64,000 nt of DNA, taken from JAPKYZ01 sp033763835 (GTDB lineage Bacteria; Acidobacteriota; Terriglobia; Bryobacterales; Bryobacteraceae). Under the pieces are notes generated by a model. That model was not told the DNA's origin. It saw nothing but the letters and a program-made list of their open reading frames with translations, and made no database searches. Each line of letters begins with the position of its first letter. The stretch's first letter is position 1. The stretch lies in contig JANRJS010000012.1 of the NCBI GenBank assembly GCA_033763835.1, positions 37,260 to 101,259 on the forward strand, written 5' to 3'. Of this stretch, positions 1 through 8,099 are shown one piece after another. The position numbers were made by a program, and so were the translations under genes.

Positions 1-1374
1 CTCTCGCGCTACGGAATCCGGTTGATCGAGCGTCTGGTGTTAGCTCTGGTATCGCTGATTGGCATCTGTATCGCGATCCAGATCGCGATGGCACGGCCCG
101 ATTGGGGAGCGGTGGCGCTGGGCCTGCGTCCACAGCTCGCGCCAGAAATGCTGTTTGTCGCCGCCGGAATGCTTGGGGCGACGGTGATGCCGCACAATCT
201 CTACCTGCATTCGGCGCTGGTGCAAACGCGCGCCATCGGGCAGTCGGCGGAGTCGAAAAAGCGCGCGGCGAAATTTAACTTGCTAGACTCGGCTCTCGCC
301 CTGAACGCCGCGTTTCTGGTCAACGGCGGATTGCTGGTGCTGGCAGCGGCGGTTTTCCACGCGGGAGGCATTGTCGTAACCGAGATTGCCCAAGCCCACC
401 GGTTACTCTCGCCGCTGCTCGGGACCGGGCTCGCCGGAGTACTGTTCGCCGTCGCGTTGATCGCCGCCGGGCAATCTTCCACGGTAACGGGGACGATGGC
501 AGGTCAAATCGTGATGGAAGGATTCCTAAACCTGAGGCTGCGCCCGTGGTTGCGGAGCTTCGTCACGCGAATGGTCGCGTTAGTGCCCGCGTTAGCGACG
601 ATTTGGTTCGCCGGAGAAGGCTCGACTTATCAATTACTTATCCTCAGTCAAGTAATCTTAAGCTTACAATTGCCGTTCGCCGTCATCCCCCTCGTGCGCT
701 TCACCTCGGAGCCGGGGCGCGTCGGCGAACTCCATAGTCCCGGTTGGCTCAAGATTCTCGCCTGGGCCTGCGCGGCACTCATCGTCTCTTTGAATGTGTG
801 GCTTCTCACCCAAACGATTCCACCGCAGGTTCTAGTTCCTCTTGGTGTTCCGCTATTGGCGCTTCTTGGTTACCTTGCGACAGCGAAGCCCGCAGGCCGT
901 ACAGCCACTCTCCTCCGCCCCGCACCCGTCGCAGAGCCGTTTTCCCGGCCCGTTTACGCGACGATTCTGGTGCCGCTGGACCATTCAAATCTGGATCGCG
1001 AGGCGTTAACTCACGCCTTGGCGCTCGCCCGCAGCCACGGATCGCGCCTGCACTTGCTGCACGTCGAAGAGAGTGTTGCCAGCCTGGTCTACGGCGAACA
1101 GGCGCGGACTGCCGAGGAGGCCGAGGGCGCCGATTACTTGCGATCCATCGCCGACACCATCGCACGGGAAGGTGTCCCGGTTACGTCCGAAGTGGTGTAT
1201 TCGGGACGCCCCCGGGAAGAGATCGTACGAGTGGCCCGCAACGTGAAGGCCGATCTGGTGGTAATGGGAAGCCATGGACATAAAGGCTTTAAGGACATAC
1301 TGTTCGGGACTACCATTAATGCAGTACGTCACCGTTTGGGGATTCCCGTTCTCGCCGTCACCGCCGGCGGTTAA
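1..1374 (+). CDS. Nramp-family metal permease (C-terminal part) fused to a UspA domain, 5' partial
   Basis: The frame is open from the first base, so the real start lies before the window. About the first 290 visible residues are the second half of an Nramp (SLC11/MntH-type) proton-coupled Mn2+/Fe2+ importer: several hydrophobic helices and the conserved helix motif MPHNLYLHS near residue 63. A Pro/Arg-rich linker follows. Residues from about 315 to 457 form a universal stress protein domain that begins YATILVPLDHS and ends with the nucleotide-binding signature GSHGHKGFKDILFGT (G-2x-G-9x-G-T). The transporter acts in the inner membrane with the UspA domain presumably cytoplasmic. That ATP binding regulates metal uptake is inference. 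A TTG at 22 could be mistaken for the start but cuts into a conserved helix. Confidence 0.88.
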   Translation, partial: LSRYGIRLIERLVLALVSLIGICIAIQIAMARPDWGAVALGLRPQLAPEMLFVAAGMLGATVMPHNLYLHSALVQTRAIGQSAESKKRAAKFNLLDSALALNAAFLVNGGLLVLAAAVFHAGGIVVTEIAQAHRLLSPLLGTGLAGVLFAVALIAAGQSSTVTGTMAGQIVMEGFLNLRLRPWLRSFVTRMVALVPALATIWFAGEGSTYQLLILSQVILSLQLPFAVIPLVRFTSEPGRVGELHSPGWLKILAWACAALIVSLNVWLLTQTIPPQVLVPLGVPLLALLGYLATAKPAGRTATLLRPAPVAEPFSRPVYATILVPLDHSNLDREALTHALALARSHGSRLHLLHVEESVASLVYGEQARTAEEAEGADYLRSIADTIAREGVPVTSEVVYSGRPREEIVRVARNVKADLVVMGSHGHKGFKDILFGTTINAVRHRLGIPVLAVTAGG

Positions 1375-1393
1375 CCAGCCATGCGCGGCGGCG

Positions 1394-1449
1394 TTGACAC
1401 GGACACGTGTCGCCGGGACACGGCGAAGGGCGGATAACTCTGATAACTC
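1394..1449. repeat. Short palindrome and direct-repeat cluster in the gap after the Nramp-UspA gene
   Basis: The 125-base gap holds a perfect 10-base palindrome GACACGTGTC (1402-1411) inside three GACAC words (1396, 1402, 1417), overlapped by TTGACA at 1394-1399. It also holds a direct repeat of GATAACTC (1433-1440 and 1442-1449). GTGTC/GACAC (1407-1411 with 1417-1421) could form a small hairpin, but no T-tract follows, so it is not a convincing terminator. It may be an operator for the 1500 gene. No function is established. Confidence 0.25.
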
Positions 1450-1499
1450 CTTTCGATTCATACCTAAAACTGGTGAACGGCGTGCAATAAGAGGGAGCG

Positions 1500-1973
1500 A
1501 TGTTCGCGATTTTCGGCTGGCTACTGTTCGCGGCGACACTGGAAAAGCTCGCATTAAGCGAGATGACCGACAAATCGACCGAGATCGTTCGGGCTAGGGT
1601 TGGCAACTGTGCGGGGGTTCGGCGGGGCGGCGCGGTGTACACCACCTGCCAGCTCACGCCACTCGAATGGTGGAAGGGCGCGGCCAGACCGTCGATCACC
1701 GTCCGGCAGAGCTTCCCCGGCGGTCCGTTCCTGAAAACCGGCGAGGAGATGGTGTTCTTCCTGTGGACGGGCCCGAGCGGCATTGCTCAGGTAATGGGGT
1801 TGACGCAGGGCATGGTCGGGATCGAGCGGAGCGCGTCCAGCGAGCCGATGGCGGTGCGGTCGCCGATCCGCGACCGGCTGCTCGATTCGAATGGTAAGCC
1901 GACGTTCGACGACGGGCTCGATATGCCACTGGCCGAATTGAAGCGCGCCGTTACGTCAAGGAGCGCGCAATGA
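1500..1973 (+). CDS. Small exported protein of unknown function paired with a metalloprotease
   Basis: 157 residues starting at ATG 1500 behind GAGGGAG. The first about 17 residues are hydrophobic (MFAIFGWLLFAATLEKL) and look like a signal peptide. The body has a pattern I associate with small acidobacterial secreted proteins: a start around LSEMTDKSTEIVRARV, an 'EWWKG' segment, a glycine turn (SFPGG) and a hydrophobic core (GEEMVFFLWTGPSG followed by IAQVMGLTQGM). I cannot assign a fold or enzyme activity. The stop overlaps the next ATG as ATGA at 1970-1973, so it is translationally coupled to the matrixin-like protease. A chaperone, inhibitor or substrate role is possible but not shown. Confidence 0.7.
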   Translation: MFAIFGWLLFAATLEKLALSEMTDKSTEIVRARVGNCAGVRRGGAVYTTCQLTPLEWWKGAARPSITVRQSFPGGPFLKTGEEMVFFLWTGPSGIAQVMGLTQGMVGIERSASSEPMAVRSPIRDRLLDSNGKPTFDDGLDMPLAELKRAVTSRSAQ

Positions 1974-4408
1974 AGCGGCTGGCGGCGCTCGTGCTGACGG
2001 CGGCGGCGATTCCCGCTTTCGGCTATTACCACTTCCTCCGTTATCAGAACCGCGACGGGCGGTGGGTGCCGCTGGCGCAGAGGTTCGACCTGAACGCTCT
2101 GCCCAATAAGACGGTCCACTTCTTTCTGACCAACGACCAGCCCTCGGCGATGGCGGCGGGCGATTCTACGGCGCGGCTGCTATCTCAACTCCGGGCGGCC
2201 GCGCGTCACTGGAACGAAGTCGAGACTTCGGAACTACGGTTGCGATTCGGCGGAGTGGCCGCACCCGGGCTAACGGCCGGGACACCGGGCATCGACGTGA
2301 TCTTCGACGAACTGCCGCCGGGAGTGATCGCGGTAGGCGGCCCGACTTCGGTGGGCGAGCCGGGGCCGGGCGGTTCGTTCGTCCCGATCCAGCGCTCCAC
2401 CGTGATCCTGCCGCGCAGTATGACCGAGCTTCCGAGTTGGAGCGAAGCGACATTCCTTACCCTGGTTCACGAGTTAGGCCATGCCCTGGGTTTGCAGCAC
2501 TCCTTGGCGTCGAGCGCGATGGCCACGCGCGCCACCCGCGCGGTGACTCGCGGGAATCCGCTGGCGGCCGACGACATCGCCGGGCTTTCGGTTCTCTATC
2601 CGACACGCGCGTTTCAATCGAGCCTGGGATCGCTCTCCGGCCGGGTGAGCATCGCGGGCGCGAACGGCGCGGCGCTGGCGAGCGTAGTGGCGTTGAATCC
2701 GCATGGCGCGGCGGTGGGGGCGCTGACCCACGCCGACGGGACTTACCGGATCGACGGACTGCCCCCGGGGCAGTACATCGTTTACGCCCACCCGCTGCCG
2801 CCGCAGCAGACCGGCGAATCCTCGCCCGCCGACATCCGCTATCCGCTCGACCCAGACCGGAATCCAGTGTCCCCGTCGCCCGCGTTCGACTTGCAGTTCT
2901 TCCCCGGCGTTCGCGAAGCTTCGTCCGCCGGCGCGATTCCGGTTACCGCCGGGGCGGTAGTGGAAGGCGTCAATTTCAACGTGTTCCGCCGGACGAACGC
3001 GCCTTCGGTGTTTAACGTAATCACCTATGGGTTTCCCGGACAAATCGCCATTCGCCCCGCGCCGGTGAACCAAACCGGATCCCGCAATTATTTCGTCGCT
3101 ACGGGGAATGGGCTTATGTCGAACGGTTCGACCGTCTCCGGCTTACGTGGAAGTGTGCTGGGCGGCGCGACGACGGTGACGGGTATTCGCGGTTATTCGA
3201 CGGGCTTCTTGCAGTTCGATTTGGGCTTTAGCGAACAGAGCGGTACGGGCCCACGCCACTTTGTGCTCTCAACGCCCACCGACGTGTACGTCCAGCCGTC
3301 CGCTTTCGCCCTGACGAAGCGCTTGCCGCCGCAGATTGCCAGCGTCGCGCCCGCGCCGGAAGCCGGCCCGCGCGCGGTGGCGGTGACGGGAACCGGCTTG
3401 TCGGCGAACTCGACGATTCTCTTCGACGGCCAAGTGGCGCCGTTGCGGAGCTTCGACGAAACGGCGGGTCGTGCGATCGTTTCCGCGCCGTCCGGTTCGG
3501 CCGGGCAACGCGCGGCCGTGGTGGCGATCGCCGACGGTCTCAATTCCGCTTGGGTGCAGGGCGACGACGGTGTGACGCAGCCGCTGGAAGGCAGCGACGG
3601 CACGGTGAACGTGTCGCCGTTAAGCTTGCCCGCGGGCGCCGACGCCATGGTCGAGGTGACCGGTTTCAATACCTCGTTCGCCGACGGCCAAGTCTCGCTT
3701 GGGTTCGGATCGAGCGACATTTTCGTGCGGCGCATTTGGACGCTTTCGCCGAACCGGCTGCTGGCGCAAGTCTCGATCTCCGCGCAAGCCGCCGTCGGCC
3801 CGGTACCGGTGACCGCCGTGAGCGGATTGCAAACTATGAGCGTACCGGGCGGATTTACGGTAACTGGCGCGAATCCGCGTCAGCCCACGATTTTTGTTTC
3901 CGCGTCAAATCCGCACACCGGGGTGGCGACGGCCGCGCCGGGAACCGCGCTGCTGTTGCAGATGGCGAACGGCAACGGCGGTACGGTTTCCGCAACGCTT
4001 GGTGAGCGTCCGGTAGCGGTCGCCGTCCCCGCTCCTGGCGTCTTAGTCGTTCAGATTCCGGCTGGAACCCCGGCGGGTCCGGCGGTACTGCGCGCGCAAA
4101 TCGGCGGTGAGTTCGCTTTGCCCATCGTGGTGCAGATCGAGGAACCGCTTCAAATCGCGCAGCCGCCCGCCGAGGCGAGGATCGGGGAAACACTGACGTT
4201 GACGCTAAACGGGCTGGGCGAACACAACTCTTTGATTCGTCCCAGGGTTTCGGTAACGATCGGCGGTGTCGAACATCTGGCTACCCTCAATGCGGCGGCG
4301 TCTACCGTATCGGTCATCGTACTGCCTTCGGTTCCGGCGGGCTCCCAACCCGTAACCGTGACCGTCGACGGGCGGACCGCCAATGGCGTGAGTGTCGCGA
4401 TTCGATAG
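1970..4408 (+). CDS. Exported matrixin-like zinc metalloprotease with carboxypeptidase-regulatory and IPT/TIG-like domains
   Basis: 812 residues. A signal peptide (residues 1-18, ending IPAFG) is followed by a metzincin catalytic domain with the zinc motif HELGHALGLQH (His167, His171, His177), typical of matrixins and related M10 proteases. Residues about 222-275 resemble a carboxypeptidase-regulatory/CNA-B-like beta domain (LSGRVSIAGANG to GTYRIDGLPPGQY). The rest is beta-rich, with IPT/TIG-like segments such as SVAPAPEAGPRAVAVTGTGL near residue 460. No C-terminal membrane anchor or sorting signal is evident, so it is probably secreted or periplasmic. It is coupled by ATGA to the small exported protein at 1500. 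Substrate unknown. Confidence 0.8.
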   Translation: MKRLAALVLTAAAIPAFGYYHFLRYQNRDGRWVPLAQRFDLNALPNKTVHFFLTNDQPSAMAAGDSTARLLSQLRAAARHWNEVETSELRLRFGGVAAPGLTAGTPGIDVIFDELPPGVIAVGGPTSVGEPGPGGSFVPIQRSTVILPRSMTELPSWSEATFLTLVHELGHALGLQHSLASSAMATRATRAVTRGNPLAADDIAGLSVLYPTRAFQSSLGSLSGRVSIAGANGAALASVVALNPHGAAVGALTHADGTYRIDGLPPGQYIVYAHPLPPQQTGESSPADIRYPLDPDRNPVSPSPAFDLQFFPGVREASSAGAIPVTAGAVVEGVNFNVFRRTNAPSVFNVITYGFPGQIAIRPAPVNQTGSRNYFVATGNGLMSNGSTVSGLRGSVLGGATTVTGIRGYSTGFLQFDLGFSEQSGTGPRHFVLSTPTDVYVQPSAFALTKRLPPQIASVAPAPEAGPRAVAVTGTGLSANSTILFDGQVAPLRSFDETAGRAIVSAPSGSAGQRAAVVAIADGLNSAWVQGDDGVTQPLEGSDGTVNVSPLSLPAGADAMVEVTGFNTSFADGQVSLGFGSSDIFVRRIWTLSPNRLLAQVSISAQAAVGPVPVTAVSGLQTMSVPGGFTVTGANPRQPTIFVSASNPHTGVATAAPGTALLLQMANGNGGTVSATLGERPVAVAVPAPGVLVVQIPAGTPAGPAVLRAQIGGEFALPIVVQIEEPLQIAQPPAEARIGETLTLTLNGLGEHNSLIRPRVSVTIGGVEHLATLNAAASTVSVIVLPSVPAGSQPVTVTVDGRTANGVSVAIR

Positions 4409-4414
4409 CCGTCC

Positions 4415-7400
4415 CTAAGGCTTGCTCTTGCTCAGCTTCCGGAAGTACTCGGCGACCGCACCGGCGTAGCCCGCGGGCATGCGATCCGAAGAAGCGGTGC
4501 GAGCCTGACCGCCCTGGCCTTCCTCCATCTGCCGCCGCAGTTGCAGCTCGAGCGCTTCGAGCGACGGCAGAATCTGCGTCCGCATCTTATCGACGAGCGC
4601 CGGATTGCCGGGGAAGCGCGCGGGATCCAGCCGCTGCATCTCGGCGATGAGACGGTCGATTTCGGCGCGCGTTTCGGGGTTAGCGCCTAACTGCTCGCGC
4701 AACCCGCGCAGTTCGCGCAGGCTATCCGTGTAGGCGCGTTCGATTTGCGCCTGTCCGAATTGTTGCTGCGGGACGGCCCGGTCGCCCACTTGCGGGCGGT
4801 AGTCGCCGCGATTCATCGCCGAAAACTCGCGCATACCGCGCTCTCCGCCGTCGCCGCGCTGGTCGCCCGATTGTTGAGCGCCGCCCTGCATCCCACCGCC
4901 TTTTTCGGAACCCTGACCGCCTTGTTGAGCGCCTTGCTGGCCTTGTTGCCCGGCCTGCTGTCCGGGCTGACGGCCGCCTTGCTGGTTACCTTGCTGGTTT
5001 CCCTGCCGGCCGTTCCCCGACATGGCGTTCATCTGACGGCGCAGTTCTTCGAGTTGCGAAAGCGCCCGCTCTTGACGGCCCGATTGCGCGGACTGCTGGG
5101 CGTTCTCGCCGCCGCGCCGCGCCGCGTCCGAAACTCCTTCGGCAAGCTTGTCGAGCGCGTTGGTTACTGTTTGCTCGCGATTCCAGGCGTACGCGCCCAG
5201 CCCCCGGCGCAGCCATTCCGACATGAACTTCATCTTCACGCCCAACTCCTCCTGCTGGAGTTCGCCGAGCGATTCCCGAAGCTTGTTCGAAGCGCCGCGT
5301 TGCGCGCCTTGCATCGATCGCGCCGCCGCTTGCAAGTCGCGCTCCAGGTCCTGGAAATCTTTCATGATGCGCGTCTTCTCTTCGGCCATTTGGGCGTTCT
5401 GCTGCGGCGTAGTGCGCTGGGCCTGCTGGTCCATCTGTTCGCGCGTCTGCGCCTGTCCGAACTGCCGCTTAAGCTTCTCGTTGAACGCGCGTTGCTCGGC
5501 GGCGAGTTTCTGCGTGCGATCCGCGAGTTCGCCAAGTTGCCCCGATGTTTGCTCGCGGCGCGCGCCGGAGAGCAGATTCTTCGCGTCCTCGAGACGTTCC
5601 GCCGCCCGGCGAGCTTCGGTGTCGTCGCGTTGCCCGTTCTGGTTCGCCCGGCGCATATCTTCGGCGGCCTGCTGCATTTGATCGAGCGCTCGCCGTAATC
5701 GAGGGTCCGACTGCGCTTGGCCGGAGCGTCCGGAAGCCATGCTCGAAAGGCGCTGCTGCGTGGCGGACTGTTGACCGCCTTGGCCCGATTGTCCGGATTG
5801 TCCGCTCTGCTGGCCCTGTTGCCCTTGCTGGCCCGCCTGTTGTTGGCCCTGCTGCCCCTGTTGGCCCTGTTGCCCAGATTGCGATTGCGCGCTCTGCTGG
5901 CCTTGTTGCTGCATGCGCTCCATCTGGCGCTTCAATTCCTCGACCTCGCGGCGCAGCATCTCCTGCTGCCAGCGCTGTTCCGGAGTCTGCGCTTTGTTGC
6001 GCTGCGCCTGGGCGAGTTCCTGTTGGCGGCGCGCTAGCGCTTCGAGTTTCTGCAACGCTTCGTCGACTTCGCGCTGCCGGTCTCCGCCCGACGACGCCGA
6101 TTGTTGGCCGGTCTCGTACTGGTTCTTTTCGGTGTCGAGTTCGAGGTCGAACAACGACTCGAGATCGCGCCCGCTTTGCGAGCCGCCGCCACCGCCTCCG
6201 CCCGCGCCGCCGAAGGCGACTTGAATTTCCTTGAACCGCGCCTCGGCGCGTAACAGATGCTGCAGCGCCTGCTGCTCGTGAGGCAGAGCTTCTTTCCACT
6301 TCTGGCTCTTGAGCGCTTCCGCCGCGGGGCCCATCGCCTTCGATGCCGCTTCCATGTCCTTGGCGAACGCCGCGAACGATTCCGCGGCGCCCGAAAGCTC
6401 GCGCGCCCGCATGCGTTGCGCGAGCGTCAGGGCTTGCGCTTGCAGCTTCGCCTGTACTTCGTTCAAGAACTTCGCGTCTTCGGCGGCCTTTTTCTTGTCG
6501 CCCGACTTGTCGCGAATCTCGTTCCAAGTGGCCGCAATAATTTCTTTCTGCCGACGGGCGATCTGGTTCTGGTCGCCGCCTTCGCCGCCGCCCCCGCCGC
6601 CGCCCGACTGCTGCGACTGCGAATACTCCCGCTCGAACGGCTGCGCTTCGAGGAAATGGATATCGGTGCGCGCCGTACTCCGGGCGTCTTTCGCGGTCGC
6701 ATAAACGCTTACGACGTCGCCGGGCATCAGCTTAAACTGCTCGAGTTCGAGCAGCTTCGTCCCGGAGGCCGTCTTCGCTCCGCGGGTGGCGATGGCGACG
6801 GTCTTCTCCTCGCCGCCGTTCACCGAGTAATGCAGAGCCATCTCGCGTAATCCGAAATCGTCGTCGCCGGTTACCTCCAGCGTCACTTCTTCGATGGGGC
6901 TCACCTTCAGATCCCGGCCCGGACGCGAGAGCTTTACCGTCGGCTCGCTTTCCTTCTGCGCTTCGATGAAGTAGTCGTCGGTGAGGCGCACGTTCTGCGC
7001 CCGCTCGACGGTGGCGATGTGATACGTACCGTCCTTCTTGACCGGCACCATGGCGCGCGCAACGTTCGAGGCGTCGGTCTCGATCTTCGTTTCCTGCCCG
7101 TCGATCGAGATGAGGCCGTTCTTCAGCGGCCGGTCCATCGTAATTTCGAGTTGCGCTTCCGTACCTTCGATCGCCCGCAAGTCGCCGCCCGGATCCTCGA
7201 CTTCCGGCGTTTGCCCGGTCCACTTGGGGTAGTTGTAGGTGACCCGGATTTTCTTCACCGATGGAAGGTCGGCAACGCTCAGCTTGAACTCCTTGGAACG
7301 GATGCCGTTCGCTTCGACGTAGTAATCCACCTCTTCGGCGAGCGAGGAGAACAGGAACTCGAAGCCCCCGCCGGTGGCGGCGGGGATCATCGGCGCCTCT

Positions 7401-8080
7401 TCCCACTTCGTCGTGCCCTTGTAGCGGGCCTTAAGCCGCGCGGACGCGGATTGGAATCCGACGAGATTCGCGGCGATGACCTGGTCGGCCTTGCGGCGCA
7501 CGATCTTGTCGCCGGGCGTCACTTGGATGTCGTAGAAGGGCGACGCGCCCGCTTTGGGAGTACCGCCCCACAGCAGGGCGGCGCCGTGGCCCATGTAGCC
7601 CGGACCCGCGAGGATCAACCACGCGAGAACGCCGAGGGCGGCGAGCGACGCTCCGCCGAATCCGGCCAGCCGGACGGGCGTGAACACGCGCTCCGGCGCG
7701 ACGTTCTGCGCGACGTTCATGGTGCGCTTGGCGAGCAAATCGACGAACGGCGAGGGTTCGCTTTCGACGCAGGTCACCAGTTGCTGATTGAACTCGGGAG
7801 CCGCCGCCTCGGCGCGTTGCGCGGCGCGCTTTCTGGTAACCGCCAGCGCGGGCACGACGATCGCAAACGCTACGGCGAACGCGACGGAAAGAAACAAGAG
7901 CGTGCGCGACCAGGTGAGGCTCGTTTCCGAAAATGCGAACCGGTCCGCGATGGCGACTAACGCGATGGTCGCGACGAGCGCGCACACCGCCGCGATGGCC
8001 GCGCCTTGCGCCAGCGCGCCGAAAATCAGGCGCCGGCGCATCCGGTCGAGGTACGCGTTCAATTGATCCAGTGGTCGCAT
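4415..8080 (-). CDS. Giant DUF4175-like membrane protein with Gln/Gly-rich coiled-coil C-terminal half
   Basis: 1221 residues from ATG 8080, which has a strong GAGAGGAG site and sits 19 bases after the upstream stop. A start at 8137 would add 19 unlikely residues. Three hydrophobic helices lie near residues 20-50, 60-85 and 155-180, followed by a beta-rich extracytoplasmic region (about 190-490). The C-terminal 700 residues are mostly charged helix/coiled coil interrupted by two Gln/Gly/Ser-rich tracts near residues 690-745 and 1040-1080. The layout matches DUF4175/TIGR02302-like membrane proteins seen beside MoxR, DUF58 and VWA genes. It is the last of eight same-strand genes and probably the structural or scaffold component of that system; function is inferred only. 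Confidence 0.7.
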   Translation of the reverse strand: MRPLDQLNAYLDRMRRRLIFGALAQGAAIAAVCALVATIALVAIADRFAFSETSLTWSRTLLFLSVAFAVAFAIVVPALAVTRKRAAQRAEAAAPEFNQQLVTCVESEPSPFVDLLAKRTMNVAQNVAPERVFTPVRLAGFGGASLAALGVLAWLILAGPGYMGHGAALLWGGTPKAGASPFYDIQVTPGDKIVRRKADQVIAANLVGFQSASARLKARYKGTTKWEEAPMIPAATGGGFEFLFSSLAEEVDYYVEANGIRSKEFKLSVADLPSVKKIRVTYNYPKWTGQTPEVEDPGGDLRAIEGTEAQLEITMDRPLKNGLISIDGQETKIETDASNVARAMVPVKKDGTYHIATVERAQNVRLTDDYFIEAQKESEPTVKLSRPGRDLKVSPIEEVTLEVTGDDDFGLREMALHYSVNGGEEKTVAIATRGAKTASGTKLLELEQFKLMPGDVVSVYATAKDARSTARTDIHFLEAQPFEREYSQSQQSGGGGGGGEGGDQNQIARRQKEIIAATWNEIRDKSGDKKKAAEDAKFLNEVQAKLQAQALTLAQRMRARELSGAAESFAAFAKDMEAASKAMGPAAEALKSQKWKEALPHEQQALQHLLRAEARFKEIQVAFGGAGGGGGGGSQSGRDLESLFDLELDTEKNQYETGQQSASSGGDRQREVDEALQKLEALARRQQELAQAQRNKAQTPEQRWQQEMLRREVEELKRQMERMQQQGQQSAQSQSGQQGQQGQQGQQQAGQQGQQGQQSGQSGQSGQGGQQSATQQRLSSMASGRSGQAQSDPRLRRALDQMQQAAEDMRRANQNGQRDDTEARRAAERLEDAKNLLSGARREQTSGQLGELADRTQKLAAEQRAFNEKLKRQFGQAQTREQMDQQAQRTTPQQNAQMAEEKTRIMKDFQDLERDLQAAARSMQGAQRGASNKLRESLGELQQEELGVKMKFMSEWLRRGLGAYAWNREQTVTNALDKLAEGVSDAARRGGENAQQSAQSGRQERALSQLEELRRQMNAMSGNGRQGNQQGNQQGGRQPGQQAGQQGQQGAQQGGQGSEKGGGMQGGAQQSGDQRGDGGERGMREFSAMNRGDYRPQVGDRAVPQQQFGQAQIERAYTDSLRELRGLREQLGANPETRAEIDRLIAEMQRLDPARFPGNPALVDKMRTQILPSLEALELQLRRQMEEGQGGQARTASSDRMPAGYAGAVAEYFRKLSKSKP
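4905..5020 (-). repeat. Low-complexity Gln/Gly codon tract (second tract of the DUF4175-like gene)
   Basis: CAG/CAA and GGC/GGT-type codons alternate imperfectly, coding for GNQQGNQQGG-like peptide followed by GQQGQQGAQQGG. The repeats are degenerate at the third base, which argues for selection on the peptide rather than recent DNA slippage. Confidence 0.75.
5745..5915 (-). repeat. Low-complexity Gln/Gly/Ser codon tract (first tract of the DUF4175-like gene)
   Basis: Tandem imperfect copies of a codon pattern for Gly-Gln-Gln, with Ser interspersed, cover about 55 codons (for example GQQGQQGQQQAGQQGQQ). The length could vary between strains through replication slippage. Confidence 0.8.
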
Positions 8081-8099
8081 AGGACTCCTCTCTTCATCT

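Noticed and set aside
1394..1449. TTGACA and a palindrome as a full promoter for the 1500 gene
   Set aside because: No -10 box lies at a proper distance; retained only as a low-confidence repeat cluster.
4745..5698. A 317-codon open frame on the plus strand opposite the Gln/Gly-rich region
   Set aside because: It is Leu/Ala/Arg-rich antisense of CAG/GGC repeats, has no ribosome-binding site or recognisable domain, and lies entirely within a better-supported gene.
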